A stretch of DNA of 58,184 bases from Moraxellaceae bacterium (GTDB taxonomy: Bacteria; Pseudomonadota; Gammaproteobacteria; Burkholderiales; Rhodocyclaceae), in the NCBI GenBank assembly GCA_031119205.1, contig JAVHYF010000029.1:1-58184 (forward strand), given 5' to 3'. The notes below the pieces were generated by a model that saw only the letters and a program-made list of their open reading frames with translations, made no database searches and was not told where the DNA came from. Every line of letters starts with the position of its first letter. The first letter of the stretch is position 1. The translations under genes and the position numbers were made by a program. This document shows positions 1 through 7,090 of the stretch, one piece after another.

Positions 1-517
1 CCTTGTCGCGCATCTCGGACAGGATGAAGTTGGTGGTGCCGTTGATGATGCCGGCGATCCACTGGATGCGGTTGGCGGTGAGGCCTTCGCGCAATGCCTT
101 GATGATGGGGATGCCACCGGCGACCGCGGCTTCGAAGGCCACGACGACGCCTTTCTTCTGTGCGGCGGCGAAGATCTCCTGACCATGCACGGCCAGCAAT
201 GCCTTGTTGGCGGTGACGACGTGCTTGCCGTTCTCGATGGCGGTCAGCACCAGTTCCTTGGCGATGGTGTAGCCACCGATCAGCTCGACCACGATGTCCA
301 CGTTCGGATCGCGCACGATTTCAAAGGCGTCAGCCGTGACGCGTGCCTTGTCGCCGACGATGCTCTGGGCCAGCGCGGTGTTGCGGTCGGCCACGGCGGT
401 GATCTGGATCGGACGGCCCGCGCGCCGGGTGATTTCTTCCTGGTTGCGCGACAGCACCGTCCAGGTGCCACCGCCGACGGTACCGATGCCGAGCAGGCCT
501 ACGTTGATGGGTTTCAT
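1..517 (-). CDS. hom: Homoserine dehydrogenase, N-terminal part (3' end beyond window)
   Basis: NAD(P)-dependent reduction of aspartate semialdehyde to homoserine, the branch point to threonine and methionine. The visible 172 residues start MKPINVGLLGIGTVG, a Rossmann glycine motif at residues 7-15. They continue through the conserved VTANKALLA segment and the AAVAGGIPIIKALREGL and NGTTNFILSEM stretches typical of the catalytic domain. The ATG at 517 gives the family-typical N-terminus right before the dinucleotide fold. It lies downstream of alaA on the same strand; the two are separated by an unusual heptad hairpin. The C-terminal catalytic and ACT parts lie outside the window. Confidence 0.95.
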   Translation of the reverse strand, partial: MKPINVGLLGIGTVGGGTWTVLSRNQEEITRRAGRPIQITAVADRNTALAQSIVGDKARVTADAFEIVRDPNVDIVVELIGGYTIAKELVLTAIENGKHVVTANKALLAVHGQEIFAAAQKKGVVVAFEAAVAGGIPIIKALREGLTANRIQWIAGIINGTTNFILSEMRDK

Positions 518-528
518 TGTTCAGGGGC

Positions 529-607
529 GTGAAAGGTGAAAAGTGAAATGTGAAACGTGGAGCGGTTCAAGGTTTGCACGTTTCACCTTTCACCGTTCAC
601 GTTTCAC
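529..607. repeat. Inverted array of GTGAAA-type heptads between alaA and hom
   Basis: Four tandem heptads of the form GTGAAAN run from 529 to 556 and are followed by GTG. From 577 the inverse array begins with CAC and runs through four NTTTCAC-type heptads to 607 (one is CGTTCAC). The arms (529-559 and 577-607, 31 nt each) pair perfectly over the inner 10 bp, and almost only at every seventh base do they mismatch further out. The 17-nt centre is unrelated. It sits in the short alaA-hom spacer, so on the mRNA it would form a long hairpin. Confidence 0.85.
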
Positions 608-613
608 CGCAGT

Positions 614-1891
614 TCAGGCGTGCCGCTTCCGGTACTGGTCGAGGAAGCGTGCGATCCGGGTGAAGGCTTCGCGCAGGTCGTCCTCGTGCGGCAGGAAGAC
701 GATGCGGAAGTGGTCCGGCGTCTTCCAGTTGAAGCCGGTGCCCTGCACCAGCAGCACGCGCTCCGCTTCCAGCAGTTCGAGGATGAACTGCTGGTCGTTC
801 TGGATCGGGTACATCTTCGGGTCGAGCTTCGGGAACAGGTACAGCGCGGCCTTGGGCTTCACGCAGGTGACGCCGGGAATCGCGGTGAGCAGTTCATAGG
901 CCAGGTCGCGCTGGCGACGCAGGCGACCACCCGGACGCACCAGATCGTCGATGCTCTGGTAGCCGCCGAGAGCGGTCTGGATGGCGAGCTGGCCCGGCGT
1001 GTTGGCGCACAGGCGCATCGAGGCCAGCATGTTGAGGCCCTCGATGTAGTCACGCGCATGGCGCTTGTCGCCGGACACCACCATCCAGCCGGCGCGATAG
1101 CCGCAGGAGCGGTAATTCTTCGACAGGCCGTTGAAGGTGAGGAACAGCACATCGTCGGCCAGCGAGGCGATGCTCACGTGCTCGGCGTCGTCGTACAGCG
1201 TCTTGTCGTAGATCTCGTCGGAGAACACGATGAGCTGGTGCTCACGCGCCACCTGCACGATCTGCTCCAGCACCTCGCGCGGATACAGCGCGCCGGTGGG
1301 GTTGTTCGGGTTGATGAGGACGATGGCCTTGGTGTTGGGTGTCACCTTGCGGCGGATGTCGGCGATGTCCGGCATCCAGTCCGAGGCTTCGTCGCACAGG
1401 TAGTGCACCGGCGTGCCGCCAGAGAGGGCGACGGCACCCGTATACAGCGGGTAGTCGGGGGCGGGCAGCAGCACTTCGTCGCCGGCGTTGAGCAGGGCGT
1501 TCATGCTCATGACGATGAGCTCGGAGGCCCCGTTGCCGAGATACACGTCATCCACGGTCACGCCGGCAATCTTCTTCTGCTGGCAGTAATGGACGATGGC
1601 GCGACGCGGCGCGAACAGGCCCTTGGAGTCGGTGTAGCCGGCGGCGTCGGGCAGGTTGCGGATCATGTCCTGCACGATCTCGTCCGGCGGCTCCAGGCCG
1701 AACACGGCCACGTTGCCGATGTTCAGCTTCATGATCCGCTGGCCTTCCTCTTCCATCTGGCGCGCGCGGTCCAGCACCGGGCCGCGGATGTCGTAGCAGA
1801 CATTGGCGAGCTTGGCGGACTTGGCGATGAGGCGCGGGGTGGAGGGCATCGAGGGGTCCTGCGCAACGCGCAGCGGTTCAGGCTTGTTCAT
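614..1891 (-). CDS. alaA: AlaA-type pyridoxal-phosphate aminotransferase (alanine transaminase)
   Basis: Fold-type I aminotransferase making alanine from pyruvate and glutamate. The protein is 425 aa from the ATG at 1891; a second Met 14 residues in would give a 411-aa form, nearer the E. coli AlaA length. Visible marks are the AlaA opening KSAKLANVCYDIRGPV, NPNNPTG at 194-200, DEIYD at 225-229 and the PLP lysine K258 in NGLSKNYR. The frame stays open upstream, but that extension does not resemble the family. It is transcribed toward hom, a pairing familiar in Betaproteobacteria, so it probably belongs to amino-acid supply. Confidence 0.93.
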   Translation of the reverse strand: MNKPEPLRVAQDPSMPSTPRLIAKSAKLANVCYDIRGPVLDRARQMEEEGQRIMKLNIGNVAVFGLEPPDEIVQDMIRNLPDAAGYTDSKGLFAPRRAIVHYCQQKKIAGVTVDDVYLGNGASELIVMSMNALLNAGDEVLLPAPDYPLYTGAVALSGGTPVHYLCDEASDWMPDIADIRRKVTPNTKAIVLINPNNPTGALYPREVLEQIVQVAREHQLIVFSDEIYDKTLYDDAEHVSIASLADDVLFLTFNGLSKNYRSCGYRAGWMVVSGDKRHARDYIEGLNMLASMRLCANTPGQLAIQTALGGYQSIDDLVRPGGRLRRQRDLAYELLTAIPGVTCVKPKAALYLFPKLDPKMYPIQNDQQFILELLEAERVLLVQGTGFNWKTPDHFRIVFLPHEDDLREAFTRIARFLDQYRKRHA

Positions 1892-2049
1892 CGGGTGCAA
1901 CCCCTGCCGGACGGCGTTGCCGGCAGCTTGATTCAAAGAAACAGTATGATAGCGAAGCCTCCACGGCCCCGCAGCAACCGTTTCCGGTCTGCGCCGCAGC
2001 TTTCCACCCGTTTTCCGGTTTTCCCGCTCCATTCGCAGGCCTTGTTCCC

Positions 2050-2421
2050 ATGAAACTCCACCGCGACTCCGCCGATGGCACGCTCCTCATCCAGCGTTAC
2101 GACAGCAGTGGCGTGGTGGTTGCCGGAGAGACCCTGCGCGGCAGTGTGGTGCTGACGCCGCAGGCGGTGATCGGCCCCTGGGCGCAGGACCGCGAGAGCC
2201 TGGTGGCGGCGGACTTCGCCGCCTTGCTGGAGCACGCGCCCGGTGTCGTCCTGATCGGTACCGGCAAGCGCCAGCACTTTCCGTCGCCGGCGCTGCTCCG
2301 CCCCTTGATCGAGGCGGGCGTGGGCTGGGAAGTGATGGATACCGGGTCTGCCTGCCGCACCTACAACGTGCTGGCCAGCGAGGGCCGCAAGGTGCTTGCC
2401 GCGCTGTTGTTCGAGGCCTGA
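2050..2421 (+). CDS. Mth938-like domain protein (DUF498/NDUFAF3 type)
   Basis: Small 123-aa cytoplasmic protein of the Mth938-like fold, related to the mitochondrial complex I assembly factor NDUFAF3. It opens MKLHRD, and carries the family pattern GPW near residue 56, VVLIGTGKRQHFP near 77 and the GVGWEVMDTGSACRTYNVLASEGRKVLAALL tail seen as separate blocks. Molecular role in bacteria is not established. It is divergent from alaA across about 160 bp, which should hold both promoters, and stands alone upstream of the peroxiredoxin gene. Confidence 0.85.
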   Translation: MKLHRDSADGTLLIQRYDSSGVVVAGETLRGSVVLTPQAVIGPWAQDRESLVAADFAALLEHAPGVVLIGTGKRQHFPSPALLRPLIEAGVGWEVMDTGSACRTYNVLASEGRKVLAALLFEA

Positions 2422-2569
2422 AACCGCATGGCCGGTATGCGTGTGCCGGCCAACGCGGATTGAAATCAAGGGCTTGGACGATTCGCCGCAAACGCCCGTG
2501 CAAAGGCTGTTGCGAGCCCCCGGAATTGCCGATACGCTGAACCCCAGCTTCCCACTGGAGAGAGCACAG

Positions 2570-3025
2570 ATGATCGGCCAGGCCGCGCCGGATTTCACAG
2601 CCCCCGCAACGGGCGGCAGCACCATCTCCCTCGCCGCGCTGCGCGGCAAATCAGTCGTTCTGTATTTCTATCCCAAGGACAACACACCCGGCTGCACGAC
2701 GGAAGGCACGGACTTCCGCGACCTCCATCCGCAGTTCGAGGCGGCGGGTGCCGTGATCCTGGGGGTATCGCGCGACAGCCTGAAGTCGCACGAAGGCTTC
2801 AAGTGCAAGCTGGAATTGCCCTTCGAACTGTTGTCCGACGCCGACGAGGCGCTGTGCAAGGCCTTCGGCGTCATCAAGATGAAGAACATGTACGGCAAGC
2901 AGGTGCTGGGCATCGAGCGCAGCACTTTCGTCATCGACAAGGCCGGCGTGTTGCGCCGGGAGTGGCGGGGAGTCAAGGTCCCAGGCCACGCCAAGGAGGT
3001 GCTCGATTTCGTGAAGTCGTTGTGA
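2570..3025 (+). CDS. bcp: Thioredoxin-dependent thiol peroxidase, BCP/PrxQ family
   Basis: Peroxiredoxin reducing H2O2 and organic hydroperoxides at the expense of thioredoxin. It has 151 aa from the ATG at 2570, preceded by a GGAG Shine-Dalgarno at 2557-2560; the open frame runs further upstream but is not family-like. The peroxidatic cysteine is C42 in PKDNTPGCTTEG. The resolving Cys five residues later in the E. coli type is absent (D48 region), while C79 sits 37 residues on. That matches the PrxQ subtype in which the partner Cys lies in helix 3, as in Xanthomonas PrxQ. Confidence 0.92.
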   Translation: MIGQAAPDFTAPATGGSTISLAALRGKSVVLYFYPKDNTPGCTTEGTDFRDLHPQFEAAGAVILGVSRDSLKSHEGFKCKLELPFELLSDADEALCKAFGVIKMKNMYGKQVLGIERSTFVIDKAGVLRREWRGVKVPGHAKEVLDFVKSL

Positions 3026-3092
3026 ATCAGGGGCCGGTAGGCCCCTTCGTCTTTCTGTTTCCCTGTCTCCGTGTCACTTGTCCTGGATAACT

Positions 3093-4520
3093 ATGGCTAC
3101 CCGCAAAAATACCGCCAAAGCTGCTGCTTCCATCAAGCTGTTCGTCCTCGACACCAACGTGCTGATGCACGATCCCACCAGTCTGTACCGCTTCGAAGAG
3201 CATGACCTCTTTGTGCCGATCATGGTGCTGGAGGAGCTGGACAACAACAAGAAAGGCATGACCGAAGTGGCGCGCAACGCGCGTCAGGCCAGCCGCATGA
3301 TGGACGAGATCGTGTCCGGATCGCTGGAAGGCATCGAGGCCGGCATCGCGCTGGCGGGACCGTCCAAGGAATTGGCCAGCGGGCGCCTGTTCCTGCAGAC
3401 CGAGGCGATCGCCACGCAACTGCCGGCAACCGTGCCGACCGCCAAGGCGGACAACCAGATCCTCGCCGTAACGATGTTCCTGCGCGAGCGTGATCCCGGC
3501 CGCTCGGTGATCCTTGTGTCCAAGGATATCAACATGCGCATCAAGGCCCGCGCCATGGGCCTGGAAGCGCAGGACTACTTCAACGACAAGGTGCTGGAGG
3601 ACACGGATCTCCTCTACACCGGCATGCGCGAACTGCCGCACGACTTCTGGGAGACCCATGGCAAGGGCATGGAGTCGTGGAAGGAGGGGGGGCGCACCTA
3701 TTACCGTGTGCGCGGCCCGCTGGTCGCCGACATGATCGTCAATGAGCTGGTTTTCCAGGAGGGCGACAACCCGCTGCAGGCCATCGTCAAGGAAGTGAAG
3801 GGGCCGGTCGCGGTGCTGGAGACGCTGATCGACTTCAGCCACCACAAGAACAACGTGTGGGGCATCGTCGCGCGCAACCGCGAGCAGAACTTCGCGCTCA
3901 ACCTGCTGATGAACCCGGATATCGATTTCGTCAGCCTGCTCGGTCAGGCCGGTACCGGCAAGACCCTGCTGACGCTGGCCAGCAGCCTGACCCAGGTGCT
4001 GGAAACCAAGCGTTACTCCGAGATCATCATGACCCGCGTGACCGTGCCGGTCGGCGAGGACATCGGCTTCCTGCCGGGTACCGAAGAGGAAAAGATGGCG
4101 CCGTGGATGGGCGCGCTGGAAGACAACCTCGACGTGCTCAATGGCGGCGCCGAGGAGGGCGGTGGTTACGGCGGCGAGTGGGGCCGTGCGGCAACGCGCG
4201 ACCTGATCCGCACACGCATCAAGGTGAAGAGCCTGAACTTCATGCGCGGCCGCACCTTCATCAACAAGTTCCTCATCATCGATGAAGCGCAGAACCTGAC
4301 TCCGAAGCAGATGAAGACGCTGATCACCCGCGCCGGTCCCGGCACCAAGGTGGTCTGCCTCGGCAACATCGCGCAGATCGACACGCCTTACCTGACTGAG
4401 GGCAGTTCAGGTATCACCTTCGCGGTGGATCGCTTCAAGGGCTGGGGGCATAGCGGGCACATCACGCTGCAGCGGGGCGAGCGTTCGCGCCTGGCGGATC
4501 ACGCCGCAGAAGTCCTGTAG
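3093..4520 (+). CDS. PIN-PhoH fusion ATPase (YlaK/PhoH2 type)
   Basis: 475-aa protein with an N-terminal PIN nuclease-like domain (LFVLDTNVLMHDP, first acidic residue D20) and a C-terminal PhoH P-loop ATPase domain: Walker A GQAGTGKT at 284-291 and Walker B IIDEAQNL near 395-401. PIN-PhoH2 proteins of other bacteria act as RNA helicase/RNases; function in this group is inferred. The ATG at 3093 is chosen over an in-frame TTG 15 nt upstream because it directly precedes the PIN domain. It ends just before a strong terminator shared with the convergent neighbour. Confidence 0.9.
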   Translation: MATRKNTAKAAASIKLFVLDTNVLMHDPTSLYRFEEHDLFVPIMVLEELDNNKKGMTEVARNARQASRMMDEIVSGSLEGIEAGIALAGPSKELASGRLFLQTEAIATQLPATVPTAKADNQILAVTMFLRERDPGRSVILVSKDINMRIKARAMGLEAQDYFNDKVLEDTDLLYTGMRELPHDFWETHGKGMESWKEGGRTYYRVRGPLVADMIVNELVFQEGDNPLQAIVKEVKGPVAVLETLIDFSHHKNNVWGIVARNREQNFALNLLMNPDIDFVSLLGQAGTGKTLLTLASSLTQVLETKRYSEIIMTRVTVPVGEDIGFLPGTEEEKMAPWMGALEDNLDVLNGGAEEGGGYGGEWGRAATRDLIRTRIKVKSLNFMRGRTFINKFLIIDEAQNLTPKQMKTLITRAGPGTKVVCLGNIAQIDTPYLTEGSSGITFAVDRFKGWGHSGHITLQRGERSRLADHAAEVL

Positions 4521-4553
4521 CGATGATGGTTGTTTGAGGCGAGAACTGAGGCG

Positions 4554-4581
4554 AAAACGGCACCGGAGATGGTGCCGTTTT
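4554..4581. terminator. Bidirectional intrinsic terminator between phoH-like gene and DUF2726-like gene
   Basis: An 11-bp perfect inverted repeat (AAAACGGCACC at 4554-4564, GGTGCCGTTTT at 4571-4581) has a 6-nt loop and T-runs on both strands. It lies between two convergent genes and can serve both. Confidence 0.85.
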
Positions 4582-4585
4582 CACT

Positions 4586-5221
4586 TCAGACCGCGCCGAG
4601 CACGGCCTCGCGCACGCTGCCGCGGGCGGGCAGGCCGCCGACCCGCCAGCGCAACACGGTGATGCCGCGTTGGACCAGCAGGGCGATGATGCGCTCGCGC
4701 AAGGGCTCCTCCGCTTCGCCACGTTGCACCATGATCACTGCGGCAGGCGTGAAATCACGGCGGCAGACCACGAAGTCCAGGGTGGCGCGTGGCAGTGTGG
4801 CATCGCTGTCGGGCAGGAATATCGCCGGATCGACCCGCGACAGGATTTCGTGGTCGTTCAGTTCGATCTTCAACAGGAAGAACACCACGCGGCCGACCGC
4901 GTCCAGCAAGGCCGGTGCCGGTGTGGCAGGCATTCTCGGGGGGGCGGGAGCAGGATCGCCGACCGGCACGGTCTCAGGTCCGGTGACGGGCGGCTGGACC
5001 GGCTTCGGTCGCTTGGGGCGGGGCGGCGGGTCCAGCACCATGATTGTCTCGGGCGCCTCGGACGACGCCTTGCGCAGTTCCGCCAGCAGCACCATCTCGC
5101 GGGAGGACTCCAGCGAGTCGCGGTTGCCAAAGCGTTCGCGCCAGATGCTCCAGGTGCGATGCAACGCCCAGACGACGCCCAGCAATGCGATGACTGCGAT
5201 GATCGGCCCAGCAGCTTTCAC
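4586..5221 (-). CDS. Membrane-anchored DUF2726-like protein
   Basis: 211 aa. One N-terminal membrane segment (about residues 5-20) is followed by a proline-rich linker (about 65-105) and a C-terminal domain. That domain has the pattern of DUF2726: ALLDAVGRVVFFLLKI, a middle LPDSDATLPRATLDFVVCRRD block and AAVIMVQRGEAEEPLRER. DUF2726 is loosely related to restriction-endonuclease-like folds, but the acidic residue usually following the aviE position reads MVQR here, so nuclease activity is doubtful. No functional partner nearby. Orthology is suggested from pattern only. Confidence 0.6.
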   Translation of the reverse strand: MKAAGPIIAVIALLGVVWALHRTWSIWRERFGNRDSLESSREMVLLAELRKASSEAPETIMVLDPPPRPKRPKPVQPPVTGPETVPVGDPAPAPPRMPATPAPALLDAVGRVVFFLLKIELNDHEILSRVDPAIFLPDSDATLPRATLDFVVCRRDFTPAAVIMVQRGEAEEPLRERIIALLVQRGITVLRWRVGGLPARGSVREAVLGAV

Positions 5222-5292
5222 CTTGCCTCTCCCGTATCTGTCGTTTTTGTGGATTCCTGCATGTCGGCGCCAAGGGTATCGTCAGATGGGGC

Positions 5293-5323
5293 TTGCGCCC
5301 AAGCCATTGATTCTTGCTATAAT
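5293..5323 (+). promoter_or_regulatory. Promoter of tRNA-Ser, perfect extended -10
   Basis: TATAAT at 5318-5323 is preceded by TGC, giving an extended -10. A weak -35 (TTGCGC, 5293-5298) lies 19 bp upstream. Expected transcription start near 5330, 9 nt before the tRNA 5' end. Confidence 0.75.
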
Positions 5324-5338
5324 GCCGCCCCTGCGCCT

Positions 5339-5429
<91 letters not shown>

Positions 5430-5454
5430 GACCGCTCTTTGCATTACTGATGTC

Positions 5455-5479
5455 AAAGCGCCCCCAAGGGCGCTTTTTT
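5455..5479 (+). terminator. Intrinsic terminator after tRNA-Ser
   Basis: A 9-bp stem AAAGCGCCC (5455-5463) / GGGCGCTTT (5468-5476) has a CCAA loop and a run of T. It separates the tRNA transcript from the ribosomal operon. Confidence 0.85.
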
Positions 5480-5530
5480 CCTTGCTCCACCGGTCGCATG
5501 CCGGGGGGCTTCAACCCACGAGGAGTGTCC

Positions 5531-5911
5531 ATGCGACATTACGAAATCGTATTCATCGTCCACCCGGACCAAAGCGAGCAGGTTCCGGCGATGATCGAGC
5601 GTTACAAGACGCTGATCACCGGTCGCAACGGCCAGATCCACCGCCTGGAAGACTGGGGCCGTCGCCAGATGGCTTACCCGATCCAGAAGGTTCACAAAGC
5701 GCACTACGTGCTGATGAACATCGAGTGCGATCAGGAAACGCTCGACGAACTGGAGCACGGCTTCAAGTTCAACGACGCTGTCCTGCGTCACCTGACGATC
5801 CAGACCAAGAAGGCTGTGACCGCTCCTTCCCCGATGATGAAGGAAGAGAAGTCCAAGTCCCTGACGCCTGCATCGGACGAAGCCAAGCCCGCCGAGGCAA
5901 GCGCTGCCTGA
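5531..5911 (+). CDS. rpsF: 30S ribosomal protein S6
   Basis: 126 aa. S6 binds S18 and 16S rRNA in the platform of the small subunit. The protein opens [21 protein letters not shown] and contains GGN-like [18 protein letters not shown] followed by the usual acidic Ala/Lys tail. The ATG at 5531 sits 5 nt after an AGGAG ribosome site (5521-5525). It is first of a tight rpsF-priB-rpsR-rplI operon. Its 50-nt leader after the terminator is G/C-rich with a possible hairpin, where S6:S18 autoregulation motifs occur in other bacteria; that motif was not confirmed. Confidence 0.97.
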   Translation: MRHYEIVFIVHPDQSEQVPAMIERYKTLITGRNGQIHRLEDWGRRQMAYPIQKVHKAHYVLMNIECDQETLDELEHGFKFNDAVLRHLTIQTKKAVTAPSPMMKEEKSKSLTPASDEAKPAEASAA

Positions 5912-6260
5912 GTCTCCGGACAGCACGAGGCCCGTCACGGAAAACACCGTCCGCTTCAGCGGGCATCTGCTTGAACGCGATGCCCTGCGCTACACCCCGG
6001 CCCGCCTGCCCGTCGTGAAATTCCGCGTCGGGCACAAGTCGAAGCAGGTGGAAGGCGAAGCAGAGCGTGAGGTGTCCTGTGAGATCGAAGCCTCGGCAAT
6101 CGGAGCACTGGCTCATCAGATCAATGCGCTGCCACCGGGCAGCCTGCTCAGACTGGAAGGCTTTCTCGCCTCCCGCAGTCTCAAGAGCAAGATGCCGGTG
6201 CTGCATGTAAGAACAGTGGAATTACTGGAAGGAACACAAAATGGCTTTCAGACCTGGTAA
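5904..6260 (+). CDS. priB: Primosomal replication protein N, likely CTG start
   Basis: Single-stranded-DNA binding OB-fold protein of the PriA-dependent restart primosome. With a CTG start at 5904 it has 118 aa: an initial PESPD, then [21 protein letters not shown] and the matching [14 protein letters not shown] and [19 protein letters not shown] strands. Between the in-frame stop at 5862 and the conserved core there is no ATG, GTG or TTG. CTG 5904 has a GAGG site 6 nt upstream and overlaps the rpsF stop. The first standard start, GTG 6015, would delete the first OB strands. Its 3' end overlaps rpsR by 20 nt. Confidence 0.85.
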   Translation: MPESPDSTRPVTENTVRFSGHLLERDALRYTPARLPVVKFRVGHKSKQVEGEAEREVSCEIEASAIGALAHQINALPPGSLLRLEGFLASRSLKSKMPVLHVRTVELLEGTQNGFQTW

Positions 6261-6516
6261 CAAGAAGAAGGACGAACGCGGTGGTAGCCGTGGCGGCCTG
6301 TTCAAGCGTCGCAAGTTCTGCCGTTTCTCGGCAGAGAAGATCGAAGAGATCGATTACAAGGACATCGAAATCCTGAAGGATTTCATCACCGAGAACGGCC
6401 GCATCATGCCGGCTCGTATCACCGGTACCAAGGCCGGCTACCAGCGCCAGCTGTCGACCGCCATCAAGCGCGCCCGTTTCCTCGCGCTGATGCCGTACAC
6501 CGACCTGCACAAGTAA
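6241..6516 (+). CDS. rpsR: 30S ribosomal protein S18
   Basis: 91 aa. S18 forms a heterodimer with S6 on the ribosomal platform. The sequence has the typical basic start [15 protein letters not shown], then [42 protein letters not shown] and the terminal [17 protein letters not shown]. It starts inside the 3' end of priB (overlap 20 nt), consistent with translational coupling, and is followed 13 nt later by rplI. Confidence 0.98.
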   Translation: MAFRPGNKKKDERGGSRGGLFKRRKFCRFSAEKIEEIDYKDIEILKDFITENGRIMPARITGTKAGYQRQLSTAIKRARFLALMPYTDLHK

Positions 6517-6529
6517 GAGGACCGAGAAC

Positions 6530-6979
6530 ATGCAAATCATCCTGCTGGACAAGGTCGTCAACCTGGGCAACCTCGGTGACGTCGTCCGTGTGAAGGACGG
6601 CTACGCCCGCAACTTCCTGATCCCGAAGGGTCATGCCAAGCGTGCTACGGCCGCCAACCTGGCTGAATTCGAAGCCCGCCGCGCCGAACTCGAGCGCGTC
6701 GCTGCCGAGAAGCTGGGCGTTGCCCAAGGTCTGGTCGCCAAGCTGGAAGGCTTCACCTTGACGCTGAACCGCAAGGCTGGCGTCGACGGTCGTCTGTTCG
6801 GTTCCGTGACCAACGCCGACATCGCTGATGGCCTGGCTGCTCAAGGCATCGTCATCGAGAAGTCGACCGTGCGTCTGCCGAATGGCCCGATCAAGGCTGT
6901 GGGCGAAAACGAAGTGTCCATCGCGCTGCACGCCGACGCCGTCACCACGATCAAGGTCGTGGTGCAAGGCGAGCAGTAA
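6530..6979 (+). CDS. rplI: 50S ribosomal protein L9
   Basis: 149 aa. L9 binds 23S rRNA near the L1 stalk and reaches to the neighbouring ribosome. It opens [34 protein letters not shown], a hallmark N-domain, followed by the long helix and the C-domain with [17 protein letters not shown]. Full length. It closes the S6 operon and is followed by a strong terminator. Confidence 0.98.
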   Translation: MQIILLDKVVNLGNLGDVVRVKDGYARNFLIPKGHAKRATAANLAEFEARRAELERVAAEKLGVAQGLVAKLEGFTLTLNRKAGVDGRLFGSVTNADIADGLAAQGIVIEKSTVRLPNGPIKAVGENEVSIALHADAVTTIKVVVQGEQ

Positions 6980-6994
6980 GCCTCCGCGCTTCAG

Positions 6995-7023
6995 AAAAGG
7001 GCTGCCGCAAGGCAGCCCTTTTT
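6995..7023 (+). terminator. Intrinsic terminator after rplI
   Basis: An 11-bp perfect stem AAAGGGCTGCC (6996-7006) / GGCAGCCCTTT (7011-7021) with a 4-nt loop is followed by T residues. It ends the rpsF-rplI operon. Confidence 0.88.
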
Positions 7024-7059
7024 GTTTGTCCGGACCCCGTGCGTGCGCAATGCCGCCGG

Positions 7060-7065
7060 TAGAAT
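7060..7065 (+). promoter_or_regulatory. Possible dnaB -10 element
   Basis: TAGAAT at 7060-7065 lies 25 nt before the dnaB ATG. A clear -35 is not visible. An AGGAG site (7080-7084) follows, so this transcript would have a short leader. Confidence 0.45.
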
Positions 7066-7090
7066 CTGCAGTCCCGTTCAGGAGTACTCC

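Noticed and set aside
529-607. CRISPR array
   Set aside because: Units are 7 bp without spacers and are inverted, not direct repeats.
557-2053. Long plus-strand open frame opposite alaA
   Set aside because: Antisense shadow of a GC-rich gene. The product is His/Val/Gly/Gln-rich and resembles no protein, while the other strand has all AlaA motifs.
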